A stretch of DNA of 64,000 nucleotides from Rubrivivax sp. GTDB lineage: Bacteria; Pseudomonadota; Gammaproteobacteria; Burkholderiales; Burkholderiaceae_C. The DNA is taken from assembly GCA_030653385.1 (NCBI GenBank), contig JAURZM010000079.1, forward strand, positions 207,118 through 271,117, read 5' to 3'. Shown piece after piece: positions 33,626 through 41,648 of this stretch (the stretch's first letter is position 1; each line of letters starts with the position of its first letter). The notes under the pieces are model-generated. The model was not told the origin of the DNA. It saw nothing but the letters and a program-made list of their open reading frames with translations, and searched no databases. A program made the translations under genes and the position numbers.

Positions 33626-34255
33626 ATGTGGACGCGCGCGGTCACCTTCGGAGTCTGGGCAGCGCTCGCTGCCAGTGCCCTGCTCTGGGGGCTGAAGCTG
33701 TGGGTGAAAGCACCTGCTGCACCACCCCAGACGCAGCTGGCGCAAGCCAACGGCTCGGCCCGGGGCGACCTGAGCCGCCTGCTGGGCAGTGATGCGGTGG
33801 CCCCGGTGGTGTCCGACGCGGAGCCAGAACCCGCCGCCGATGCCCGTTTCAGCCTGATCGGCGTGCTCAGTCCACGCCAGCCCCAGGCGGCCCGCGAAGG
33901 TCTGGCCCTCATCTCCGTGGATGGCAGACCGCCGAAGGCCTTCCGCGTGGGCGCGCAGGTCGACGGCAGCCATGTGCTGCAGTCGGTCAGCGCGCGCGGT
34001 GCCAGCCTGGGGCCCGCCGGTGGCACACCGGTCATCGCGCTGAACCTGCCGCCGCCCGCGCCAGCTGCCACGGGGCAGATGCCGCCGGCCCAGGTGGGTG
34101 GATTCACGCCGCCGGTTCCACCCGCACGGGTCATGCCCGCTCCTGGGCAGCGCCTGCCGCCGCCGATGTCGCAGCAGACCGTGACGCCAATCGCACCGCC
34201 AGTGCCGATGACCGCCCCCCCGAACAGCGAGCCCGAGGGCGCGCCTTTGCGCTGA
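33626..34255 (+). CDS. gspC: Type II secretion protein GspC
   Basis: A 209-residue inner-membrane protein that connects the platform to the secretin. It has one N-terminal membrane helix (AALAASALLWGLKLWV) and the HR domain (ARFSLIGVLSPRQ ... GLALISVDGRPPKAFRVGAQ). A Pro-rich tail from about 135 replaces the PDZ or coiled-coil domain found in longer GspC proteins. It is divergent from the rest of the cluster. Confidence 0.9.
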   Translation: MWTRAVTFGVWAALAASALLWGLKLWVKAPAAPPQTQLAQANGSARGDLSRLLGSDAVAPVVSDAEPEPAADARFSLIGVLSPRQPQAAREGLALISVDGRPPKAFRVGAQVDGSHVLQSVSARGASLGPAGGTPVIALNLPPPAPAATGQMPPAQVGGFTPPVPPARVMPAPGQRLPPPMSQQTVTPIAPPVPMTAPPNSEPEGAPLR

Positions 34256-34259
34256 AGGT

Positions 34260-35366
34260 TCAGTACAGCGCGTCGCCAAAAGGCGAAGGCATCCGCACCG
34301 GGTCGGGTTCGTTGAAAGGCTCGGCCAGGCCACCCGGGCGCGACGGGCCGGGGTCTTCGCCGTCTGCCACTTCGGTCAGCAAAGCGGCAGCGCTCTTGAC
34401 CAGCGGCCAGGCCAGCGTGGCGCCGGTGCCGTCGGTGCTTTCCATGCCCAGTTCCATCAGTGCCGAGGCGCGGAACAGGTTCAGCGCCTGATCCAGGCCA
34501 CGATGGCCATGGCTGCGGCAGAACACGCAGTAGTCGGTGACCGGCTGCGCGATGCGGGCGGCCAGCATCAGCGCGGCGCAGGCCGGCATGCCGTCGATCA
34601 TCAGCAGGTGGCGCTTGCTGGTGGCCATCAGGATCACACCCACCATCACGGCCACCTCGAAGCCGCCAAAGGCCGCCAGCACCTCGATGGGTTCGACGAC
34701 ATCGCGGTGGCGGCCCTGCGCGGCCTGCAGCACCGTCATCAGGTGCGCCAGGTAGGCCGCTTCCATGTGCGGGCCGGTGACGACGAGGTCGCGCACCGGG
34801 CTGTCGGTCAGCCGCGACAGCACCAGCGCCGCGCTTTCGTGCGAACCCACACCCACGCCTGCCAACACGGTGACGTTGCCACGCAGCTTGTCGCCGATTT
34901 CCATGCCGGCGCGCATGCCGGCGTGGGCCTGGTCCAGGCTCATCGCGGCACTGGCACGGCTATTGCGCGTGCCGTGCGCGATCTTGCGCATCATCAGCCG
35001 GTCGTGTGGTGGCAGGTTGTGCGCCATGCCGCAGTCGACCACGGTCACTTCCAGTTGCTGCGCACGTGCAAACACGGTCAGCGGCAGCTGGTTGCTCAGC
35101 AGCATGTGCACCGTTTCGTGCGTGGGCCGGGCCAGGGCTTCGGTGACACCGTCCACGGCCAGGCCGTGGTCGGCGGCAAAGACCAGCAATTGCGGGTCGT
35201 GCAGCACCGGCTTCAGCGTGTTCTGCATCAGACCCAGGCGCACCGCCAGTGGCTCCAGTTCACCCAGGCTGCCACCGGCTTCGTTGCGACGCGTCAGCTT
35301 GTCGCGCAGCGCTTTTTCCAGCAAGGGGCTGGAGGTGGGGGTGACGAGCGATCTGCTGGCTGCCAT
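34260..35366 (-). CDS. cobT: CobT family nicotinate-nucleotide-dimethylbenzimidazole phosphoribosyltransferase-like protein
   Basis: A 368-residue CobT-fold protein; CobT activates the lower ligand of cobalamin. Conserved segments are LLVFAADHGLAVDGV, VTVVDCGMAHNLPP, LAGVGVGSHESAA, AAFGGFEVAVMVG and HLLMIDGMPACAALML. In Salmonella CobT the catalytic Glu317 is in a LGEGTGA motif; here the equivalent stretch is STDGTGA with Asp312. No other cobalamin-synthesis gene is in the window. It converges on gspC with a 4-bp gap. The family is clear, exact substrate less so. Confidence 0.8.
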   Translation of the reverse strand: MAASRSLVTPTSSPLLEKALRDKLTRRNEAGGSLGELEPLAVRLGLMQNTLKPVLHDPQLLVFAADHGLAVDGVTEALARPTHETVHMLLSNQLPLTVFARAQQLEVTVVDCGMAHNLPPHDRLMMRKIAHGTRNSRASAAMSLDQAHAGMRAGMEIGDKLRGNVTVLAGVGVGSHESAALVLSRLTDSPVRDLVVTGPHMEAAYLAHLMTVLQAAQGRHRDVVEPIEVLAAFGGFEVAVMVGVILMATSKRHLLMIDGMPACAALMLAARIAQPVTDYCVFCRSHGHRGLDQALNLFRASALMELGMESTDGTGATLAWPLVKSAAALLTEVADGEDPGPSRPGGLAEPFNEPDPVRMPSPFGDALY

Positions 35367-35390
35367 GGCAAATGAGTGTAAGAGGCGGCC

Positions 35391-36956
35391 TCAGCGCAAA
35401 AACAGTTCGTAAACGGGATTGCGGGTTTCTTCGACATAAGGGTAGGCCAGGGTCCGCAGGAACTCGTCGAAGCCCGCCTCGTCACCCGCCGGCACCTGGA
35501 TGCCCACCAGGATGCGGCCGTAGTCCGCCCCCTGATTGCGGTAGTGGAAGAGGCTGATGTTCCAGCCCGGGTGCATGGCGGCCAGGAAGCGCATCAGCGC
35601 ACCGGGTCTTTCAGGAAACTCAAAACGGAACAGGCGTTCGTCACGTGCCAGCTCGCTGCGCCCACCCACCATGTGGCGCACGTGTTCCTTGGCCAGTTCG
35701 TCGTCGGTCAGGTCGACGTTGGCAAAGCCTTGTTTGCTGAACTGGCGGCCGATGCGCTCGGCCTCTTCGCGCCTGGCAATCGCCAGGCCGACAAAGACGT
35801 GGGCAACGTTGTGGTGGCTGATGCGGTAGTTGAACTCGGTCACGGACCGCGGTCCGATGAGTTCGCAGAAGCGCCTGAAGGATCCGCGCTCTTCGGGGAT
35901 CGTGACGGCAAACAGCGCCTCTCGCTGCTCGCCGAACTCGGCCCGCTCGGCCACGAAGCGCAGGCGGTCGAAGTTCATGTTGGCGCCGCAGGTGATGGCC
36001 ACCAGCGTGCGGCCCTTCAGCTTGTGTGTGTCGACGTACTGCTTGATGGCCGCCACACCCAGCGCGCCGGCAGGTTCCAGGATGCTGCGGGTGTCCTGGA
36101 ACACGTCCTTGATGGCGGCGCACACGGCATCGGTGTCCACCACCACGTAGTCGTCGACCAGCGCCCGCGCCACGCGGAAGGTTTCTTCGCCCACCAGCTT
36201 GACCGCCGTGCCGTCGGAAAACAGGCCCACGTCGGTGAGCGTGACACGCTTGCCGGCGGCCACCGAGCGCACCATGGCATTGGAGTCTTCGGTCTGCACA
36301 CCGATCACGCGCACCTCGGGCCGCACCGCCTTGATGTAGGCCGCCACACCCGAGATCAAACCTCCGCCGCCGATGGCCACGAACACGGCGTCGATGGGGC
36401 CCTGGTGCTGGCGCAGGATCTCCATCGCCACCGTGCCCTGGCCGGCGATGACATCGGGGTCGTCGAAGGGGTGCACAAAGGTCAGGCCCTGTGCGGCCTG
36501 CAATTGCAGCGCGTGCTGGTAGGCGTCGCTGTAGCTGTCACCGTGCAACACCACCTCGCCACCCAGCGCCGCCACGGCGTCGATCTTCAGCTTGGGCGTG
36601 GTCACCGGCATCACGATGACGGCGCGGCAGTTCAGCCGCTTGGCCGACAGCGCCACGCCTTGGGCGTGGTTGCCGGCAGAAGCGCAGATGACACCAGCGG
36701 CCAGCATCTCGGGCGCCAGCTGGGCCATCTTGTTGTAGGCGCCGCGCAGCTTGAAGCTGAACACCGGCTGCTGGTCTTCGCGCTTCAGCAGCACCGTGTT
36801 GCCCAGGCGCCGGCTCAGGCTACGCGCCGGCTGCAGCGCGGTTTCGATGGCGACATCGTAGACCCGGGCCGTCAGCACCCGTTTCAGGTAGTCAGCGGCA
36901 ATGCGCTGGCCCTTGGCAGTCACGGCCAGGCGAGGGCGGGTGTCTTCGGGTGTCAC
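35391..36956 (-). CDS. ilvA: Threonine ammonia-lyase (biosynthetic)
   Basis: A 521-residue PLP enzyme that deaminates threonine to 2-oxobutanoate, the first step of isoleucine synthesis. The PLP lysine is in PVFSFKLRGAYNKM, followed by SAGNHAQGVALSA and AIGGGGLISGVAAY. Two C-terminal ACT-like domains (from about 335; RGSFRRFCELIGPRSVTEF and FPERPGALMRFL) bind isoleucine for feedback control. A GTG at 36956 is the likely start; an upstream in-frame ATG runs through a terminator region. No clear ribosome-binding site is seen. Confidence 0.93.
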   Translation of the reverse strand: MTPEDTRPRLAVTAKGQRIAADYLKRVLTARVYDVAIETALQPARSLSRRLGNTVLLKREDQQPVFSFKLRGAYNKMAQLAPEMLAAGVICASAGNHAQGVALSAKRLNCRAVIVMPVTTPKLKIDAVAALGGEVVLHGDSYSDAYQHALQLQAAQGLTFVHPFDDPDVIAGQGTVAMEILRQHQGPIDAVFVAIGGGGLISGVAAYIKAVRPEVRVIGVQTEDSNAMVRSVAAGKRVTLTDVGLFSDGTAVKLVGEETFRVARALVDDYVVVDTDAVCAAIKDVFQDTRSILEPAGALGVAAIKQYVDTHKLKGRTLVAITCGANMNFDRLRFVAERAEFGEQREALFAVTIPEERGSFRRFCELIGPRSVTEFNYRISHHNVAHVFVGLAIARREEAERIGRQFSKQGFANVDLTDDELAKEHVRHMVGGRSELARDERLFRFEFPERPGALMRFLAAMHPGWNISLFHYRNQGADYGRILVGIQVPAGDEAGFDEFLRTLAYPYVEETRNPVYELFLR

Positions 36957-37067
36957 GGCAAAGGCTGCGGAGTGTGGCGGCGGGCGCGCTGAGGGGGGCG
37001 GATCATAAGTCAGCACTTTTGCTCCGCTGCGCAGCCGTTGCGCCCTGCAGGGCGGGAAGACGGGCAG

Positions 37068-37097
37068 AAAAAAACCCGGAGCCTTGTGAGCTCCGGG
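37068..37097 (-). terminator. Rho-independent terminator upstream of ilvA
   Basis: Read on the minus strand, CCCGGAGC and GCTCCGGG form a perfect 8-bp stem with a 7-base loop, followed at once by seven T residues (plus 37068-37074 is A7). It lies 111 bp before the ilvA start, so it ends a separate short transcript or attenuates an ilvA leader. Confidence 0.8.
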
Positions 37098-37184
37098 CTG
37101 AATCCACCATACAGGAGGTGGAGGAGACAATCGGTGGAAGCCAACGCCAACACTGCGAGCGCAGCGCTTTGTTCGACTCCCTTG
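37068..37184 (-). ncRNA. Candidate small RNA with anti-Shine-Dalgarno tract
   Basis: A transcript of about 117 nt is predicted from the promoter at 37191-37218 to the U-run of the terminator. Its middle carries TGTCTCCTCCACCTCCTGT (minus strand, plus 37111-37129), containing ACCTCCT, the sequence of the 16S rRNA anti-Shine-Dalgarno. This arrangement is typical of trans-acting regulatory RNAs. No known RNA family was recognised. It may alternatively be a premature-termination leader of ilvA. Confidence 0.5.
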
Positions 37185-37190
37185 CGGGCC

Positions 37191-37218
37191 AGTCTATCAC
37201 CGCGTTGCTGCACTGCAA
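37191..37218 (-). promoter_or_regulatory. Putative sigma70 promoter of the small RNA
   Basis: Minus-strand TTGCAG (plus 37213-37218) and TAGACT (plus 37191-37196) are separated by 16 bp. The -35 region overlaps the near-palindrome TTGCTGCACTGCAA, which could be a repressor site. Confidence 0.45.
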
Positions 37219-37303
37219 TATGCTTGTGGCGTCTTCGCGATAGAGACTCGACTCCATTTTTCACGGCGCTGCCAGCAGCGCGCGACAAGAGGGCAGATGC
37301 ACC

Positions 37304-37729
37304 ATGGAATGCACCATCAACTGGATGCCGGGCACCGGCATGGGTTTTGTGGCCGAAACCGGCAGCGGCCATTTCCTGACCATGGACGGCGCGCCCGACG
37401 GCGGCGGCCGCAACCTGGCCCCTAGGCCGATGGAAACGGTGCTGGCCGGCACGGGGGGCTGCACCGCCTACGACGTGGTGCTGATCCTGAAACGCGGGCG
37501 CCACGCCGTCAGCGGCTGTCAGGTCAAGGTCAGCGCCGATCGCGCCGAGCAGGACCCGAAGGTCTTCACCCGCATTGCCATGCATTTCATCGTCAGCGGC
37601 AAGGGCCTGCAGGCAGCTGCGGTGGAAAGGGCCATCGCGCTGTCGCACGAACGTTACTGCTCGGCCAGCATCATGCTGGGCAAAACGGCGCAGATCAGCA
37701 CCAGCTTCGAGATCGTCGAAACGGCCTGA
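37304..37729 (+). CDS. OsmC family protein
   Basis: A 141-residue OsmC-fold protein of the YhfA-like branch. The two redox cysteines expected of the family are in AGTGGCTAYDVV and ERYCSASIML. Members reduce organic hydroperoxides or are uncharacterised thiol proteins. The ATG has a weak GAGGG upstream. It is divergent from ilvA and converges on coq7. Confidence 0.88.
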   Translation: MECTINWMPGTGMGFVAETGSGHFLTMDGAPDGGGRNLAPRPMETVLAGTGGCTAYDVVLILKRGRHAVSGCQVKVSADRAEQDPKVFTRIAMHFIVSGKGLQAAAVERAIALSHERYCSASIMLGKTAQISTSFEIVETA

Positions 37730-37789
37730 TGCCAGGGGATGCGCCGGGACCCGGCGGGACGAGGCCAGGGGCTGCGTCCCGCAGCCCGA

Positions 37790-38425
37790 TCAGATCCGGT
37801 GGGCCACCGTGGTCATGACCCGCGCCGCACCCCGCATCAACCAGGCCACGGGCGGTGGCAGTTCCATGCCGCCGGCGCGGGTGGCGTCTTCGGCATGCCG
37901 GGCTTCGTCGTCTTTCATCACCGAAACGATGGCTCGGGACCGCTGGTCCGCTGCCGGCAGCCGGTCCAGGTGACCGGCCAGGTGCTGTTCGACCTGCCTT
38001 TCGGTCTCGATCACGAAGCCCAGGCTGACCTTGTCGCCCAGGCGCCCGGCCAGCAGGCCGATGCCAAAGGCACCGGCGTACCACAGCGGGTTCAGCAGGC
38101 TGGGGCGCGAGTCCAACTCTTTCAAACGTTGCTGCGTCCAGGCCAGGTGATCGGTCTCTTCGCGTGCCGCATGCTGCATCTGCTCACGAAGGGCCTCGGT
38201 ACGCGCCGTCAGCGCCTGCGCCTGGTAAAGCGCCTGGGCACAGACTTCGCCGACGTGGTTGATGCGCATCAGCGCACCCGCCAGGCGGCGTTGGGCCTCG
38301 TCCAGAGCCTCGGGCAGGGCAGCGGAAGCAGCCGGTTCGGGACAGGGGCGAGCGGCATGCACGGTGCCGAACACCGTGCGCAAGGCGTTGTCGGCACTGG
38401 CCAGAAAACGATCGGGGTAATCCAT
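37790..38425 (-). CDS. coq7: Demethoxyubiquinone hydroxylase Coq7 (DMQ monooxygenase)
   Basis: A 211-residue carboxylate-bridged di-iron enzyme of ubiquinone synthesis, the Coq7 type used in place of UbiF in many betaproteobacteria. Metal ligands are visible in INHVGEVCAQALYQA, AREETDHLAW, IETERQVEQHL and KDDEARHAED, in the expected order. It is divergent from the porin gene. Confidence 0.95.
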   Translation of the reverse strand: MDYPDRFLASADNALRTVFGTVHAARPCPEPAASAALPEALDEAQRRLAGALMRINHVGEVCAQALYQAQALTARTEALREQMQHAAREETDHLAWTQQRLKELDSRPSLLNPLWYAGAFGIGLLAGRLGDKVSLGFVIETERQVEQHLAGHLDRLPAADQRSRAIVSVMKDDEARHAEDATRAGGMELPPPVAWLMRGAARVMTTVAHRI

Positions 38426-38644
38426 GAGGCACCAGAATAGCCGATTCGGATCGTGCCCGTTTCAAGGCTGTGACACGTTGTTAGCAGACAACAAGCCACC
38501 TGCATTTCTTGGGCAAACGGTGGCAAAGCCTCGGGGCTCTGGTGCAATACGGACAACTTCCGCTGAGGAGGTTGGCCTGATCAGCCCCTCGCCGGGTGAC
38601 TTCCCCGATCGGGACCTCTTGTATCAACATAGGAGATAGTTGCA

Positions 38645-39604
38645 ATGAAAAAATCTCTGCTCGCCTTGGCCGCGCTGACCGCGTTCGCTGGCGTCGCTTC
38701 GGCCCAATCGTCGGTTACCTTGTTCGGTATCGTCGACTTGAACGCCCGCAGCACCAAGACCGGCTCGTCGACGGTCAAGTCGCTGAGCCAAGACGGCAAC
38801 GCGTCCAGCCGCCTCGGCTTCCGCGGTGTCGAAGACCTGGGTGGCGGCATGCGTGCCGGCTTCTGGATCGAAGGCGCCATCAACCCTGACACCGGCACGC
38901 CTGGTGGTCAGTCGTGGCAGCGTCGTTCGACCGTCAGCCTGATGGGTGGTTTTGGTGAAGTCCGTCTGGGCCGCGACTACACGCCGTCCTTCTGGAACTA
39001 CACCGTGTTCGATCCGTTTGGCACCAACGGTGTGGCTTCGATGGCTCAGGTGGTGAACGGCTCCTTGGGTTCTGGCGCGACCACTTTTGTTCGTGCCAAC
39101 AACACCATCGGCTACTTCCTGCCGGCCATGGGTGGTCTGTATGGTCAGGTGCAAGTGGCTGCTGGCGAAAACGTCACGGGCAACAAGTACATCGGCGCTC
39201 GCCTGGGCTACGCTGGTGGTCCGGTGAACGTCGCTGGTGCCTTCGGCAAGACCTACCGCACGGGCACGATGGTTGACGACTACACCGACATGAACGTCGG
39301 TGCTTCGTTCAAGTTGAGCTTCATGACCCTGATGGGCCAGTACTCGAAGCGCGACTACAGCACGCTCGACCAGACCACGTACCTGATCGGCGCCCTGGTG
39401 CCGATCGGTTCGGGTACCTTCAAGGCTTCTTACGCGAAGTCTGATGGTTCGACCGTCGCCAACGACGCCACGCTGATCGGCCTGGGCTACGTCTACGATC
39501 TGTCCAAGCGCACCGCCGTGTACGCGCAGTTCGCCAAGGCCGACCGCACCGGTTCTGCCAACGACGTGACCGCCTACGAGTTCGGCGTTCGCCACTCGTT
39601 CTGA
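38645..39604 (+). CDS. Gram-negative trimeric porin (Burkholderia type)
   Basis: A 319-residue outer-membrane porin of the porin_4 family. It has a signal peptide (MKKSLLALAALTAFAGVASA), then SSVTLFGIVDLN, beta-strand alternation throughout, the SRLGFRGVEDLGGGMRAGFW segment, and a C-terminal Phe (EFGVRHSF) needed for outer-membrane insertion. A TAGGAGATA ribosome-binding site precedes the ATG. More T-ending codons (GGT, GCT) than its neighbours suggest high expression. A strong terminator follows. GTTGT-N6-ACAAC at 38477-38492 lies in its 219-bp upstream region. Confidence 0.96.
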   Translation: MKKSLLALAALTAFAGVASAQSSVTLFGIVDLNARSTKTGSSTVKSLSQDGNASSRLGFRGVEDLGGGMRAGFWIEGAINPDTGTPGGQSWQRRSTVSLMGGFGEVRLGRDYTPSFWNYTVFDPFGTNGVASMAQVVNGSLGSGATTFVRANNTIGYFLPAMGGLYGQVQVAAGENVTGNKYIGARLGYAGGPVNVAGAFGKTYRTGTMVDDYTDMNVGASFKLSFMTLMGQYSKRDYSTLDQTTYLIGALVPIGSGTFKASYAKSDGSTVANDATLIGLGYVYDLSKRTAVYAQFAKADRTGSANDVTAYEFGVRHSF

Positions 39605-39648
39605 TCGGTCTGCACCACGCGCCTGGCAACAGGTGCGTTGTGCCACCC

Positions 39649-39672
39649 AAGCCGCCTTCGGGCGGCTTTTTT
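39649..39672 (+). terminator. Rho-independent terminator after the porin
   Basis: AAGCCGCC and GGCGGCTT form an 8-bp stem with a TTCG tetraloop, followed by a T run (39667-39672). It is 45 bp after the porin stop and separates it from the downstream lipoprotein gene. Confidence 0.92.
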
Positions 39673-39708
39673 CTGGCTGCCCCACAACCTTTCACCGGCA
39701 CCCCTGGC

Positions 39709-40395
39709 ATGCGCAAGCTTCTGGCACTGACGGCGTTGACCCTGGTGGGCTGCGCCTCGCCACCCATGCAAACGACCGGCGCCGAGTGGCACGCGGTGTC
39801 GCTGCCCGGCAAGCGCAGTACCCACTACGCCTGGACCCACAAGGACGGCCGCCCAGCCTGGGCCGCCACGTCCGAAGGCTCGGCCAGCATGTGGCGTCGG
39901 CGCGTGAACCGCACCCCCGAGCGCCTGGGCGACGTGAATTTTTCGTGGTGGGTGAGCGACCTCGTGGCCGATGCCAATGTGGCCGTGGCCGAACGCGCCG
40001 ATGCCCCAGCCCGTGTGATGTTCGCCTTCGACGGTGACGTCAGCCGCCTGCCCCAGCGCACGCGTGTGATGTTCGAACTGGCCGAGGCGCTGACCGGCGA
40101 AAAGCCGCCGTATGCCACCCTGGTTTATGTGTGGGACGCGACCGCACCGGTGGGCAGTGTCATCGTCAACCCCCGCACCGACCGCATCCGCAAGATCGTG
40201 GTCGACTCCGGACCGGCCAAGCTGCGCCGCTGGCGCGATCACAAACGCAATCTGGCGGCGGACTACCGGCTGGCCTTTGGTGAAGAGCCCGGGCCGCTGG
40301 CCGCGATCGCGCTGATGACCGACAGCGACAACACCGCGTCGCGTGCTGTCTCGTGGTACGGGCCGGTCACCCTCGAAAGTTCTTCCCAACCGTGA
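39709..40395 (+). CDS. DUF3047 domain lipoprotein
   Basis: A 228-residue protein with a lipoprotein signal (MRKLLALTALTLVGCASPP; lipobox LVGC, Cys15). The body matches the DUF3047 pattern: FSWWVSDLVADANVAVAERA, VMFAFDGDV, LVYVWD and IVVDSGPAKLRRW, with a final segment TDSDNTASRAVSWYGPV. The function is unknown. The ATG at 39709 gives the lipoprotein signal directly. It starts 37 bp after the porin terminator. Confidence 0.85.
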   Translation: MRKLLALTALTLVGCASPPMQTTGAEWHAVSLPGKRSTHYAWTHKDGRPAWAATSEGSASMWRRRVNRTPERLGDVNFSWWVSDLVADANVAVAERADAPARVMFAFDGDVSRLPQRTRVMFELAEALTGEKPPYATLVYVWDATAPVGSVIVNPRTDRIRKIVVDSGPAKLRRWRDHKRNLAADYRLAFGEEPGPLAAIALMTDSDNTASRAVSWYGPVTLESSSQP

Positions 40396-40660
40396 CGTCG
40401 TTTCCTTGGCGCTTTCAGCACGGGCCCTGGGCGTCTGCACCGACTGGGTGCAAACACCGCATCGGTGGACCCTGCGATGGCCCGAGAATGCCGGCCATCC
40501 GCCGGCAGCCCCTGGCGGCCCGGCCCGGCCTGGCACCGGGCTTGCGTCTGCTCTCTTGATCCACCTTCCCTGCTTGCACGCCGTCCCTGTGACTGTCTGA
40601 GCTGACCCCGACCCGACTCCAGGTCCGGCCCCGCATCTGCGGGCCCACCGGCCACTTCCC
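40396..40660. other. 265-bp gap ahead of the peptide ABC operon
   Basis: No ORF with coding character and no substrate-binding protein gene is seen. The region should hold the promoter of the ABC operon; no strong -35/-10 pair was recognised. Confidence 0.5.
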
Positions 40661-41644
40661 ATGCTCGTATTCATTCTTCGCCGCCTGATGCAAGCCGTGA
40701 TCGTGATGCTCACGGTCGCTTTCATCTCCTTCATGCTGTTCCAGTTCGTCGGCGACCCGGTCACCAACCTGCTGGGACAGGACGCCACACAGGAACAGCG
40801 CGACAAGTTGCGCCACGACCTGGGGCTCGACGACCCGTTCCCGGTGCAGTTTGCCAAGTTCATCGGCAATGCCGTGCAGGGTGAGTTCGGTCTCAGCCTG
40901 CGCCAGGGCCGCAAGGTCTCGGCGCTGATCGCCGAGCGTTTTCCGGCCACGATGGAACTGGCGATGGCCGCTGCCGTCATCGCGCTGGGTCTGGGTGTGC
41001 CGCTGGGTGTCTACGCGGCGCTGCGGCGTGGCAGGTTCGGCTCACAGCTGGTGATGACGCTGTCGCTGCTGGGGGTGTCCTTGCCCACCTTCCTGATCGG
41101 CATCCTGCTGATCCTGATCTTTGCCGTGACGCTGAAGTGGCTGCCCAGCTTCGGCCGCGGTGACACCGTGGCCATCGGCGCCTGGACCACGGGCCTGCTC
41201 ACGGTGGACGGCTGGAAGCACCTGGTGCTGCCGGCCATCACGCTGTCGGTGTTCCAGCTGGCGCTGATCATGCGGCTGGTGCGGGCCGAGATGCTGGAGG
41301 TGCTGCGCACCGACTACGTGAAGTTCGCGCGCGCCCGCGGCCTGGAAGACCGGGCCGTCTATTTCGGACACGCCTTGAAGAACACGCTGGTGCCTGTCAT
41401 CACCATCACGGGTTTGCAACTCGGCAGCCTGATCGCCTTTGCCATCATCACCGAGACGGTCTTCCAGTGGCCCGGCATGGGTTTCCTCTTCATCCAGGCG
41501 GTGCAGTTTGCAGACGTTCCGGTGATGGCCGCCTACCTGTGCCTGATTGCGCTGATCTTCGTGCTCGTCAACCTCGTGGTGGACCTGCTGTACTTTGCTG
41601 TCGACCCCCGCCTGCGCATCGAAAAGTCGGCGGCGGGTCATTGA
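40661..41644 (+). CDS. Oligopeptide/dipeptide ABC transporter permease (DppB/OppB type)
   Basis: A 327-residue permease with about six membrane helices. The start LVFILRRLMQAVIVMLTVAF is typical of DppB, as are the periplasmic loop RDKLRHDLGLDDPFPVQF and the EAA-loop region (EMLEVLRTDYVKFARARGL) that contacts the ATPases. First of four genes encoding two permeases and two ATPases. Substrate class is inferred from the family. Confidence 0.93.
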   Translation: MLVFILRRLMQAVIVMLTVAFISFMLFQFVGDPVTNLLGQDATQEQRDKLRHDLGLDDPFPVQFAKFIGNAVQGEFGLSLRQGRKVSALIAERFPATMELAMAAAVIALGLGVPLGVYAALRRGRFGSQLVMTLSLLGVSLPTFLIGILLILIFAVTLKWLPSFGRGDTVAIGAWTTGLLTVDGWKHLVLPAITLSVFQLALIMRLVRAEMLEVLRTDYVKFARARGLEDRAVYFGHALKNTLVPVITITGLQLGSLIAFAIITETVFQWPGMGFLFIQAVQFADVPVMAAYLCLIALIFVLVNLVVDLLYFAVDPRLRIEKSAAGH

Positions 41645-41648
41645 ACTC

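Larger units (their letters stand above)
36957..37303. other. 347-bp intergenic region between ilvA and the OsmC gene
   Basis: This divergent gap contains a minus-strand candidate small RNA (37068-37184), its promoter, and a TTGCTGCACTGC motif at 37205-37216. No convincing protein-coding frame was found; apparent minus-strand frames lack ribosome-binding sites. Confidence 0.6.

Noticed and set aside
33606..34333. Upstream extension of gspG in the minus frame
   Set aside because: It is antisense to gspC, and the short basic leader at 33520 is the expected prepilin start.
36957..37130. Extended ilvA frame with tandem Trp codons as a leader peptide for attenuation
   Set aside because: There is no start with a ribosome-binding site. 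Trp control of ilvA is not expected, and the frame simply reads through the terminator.
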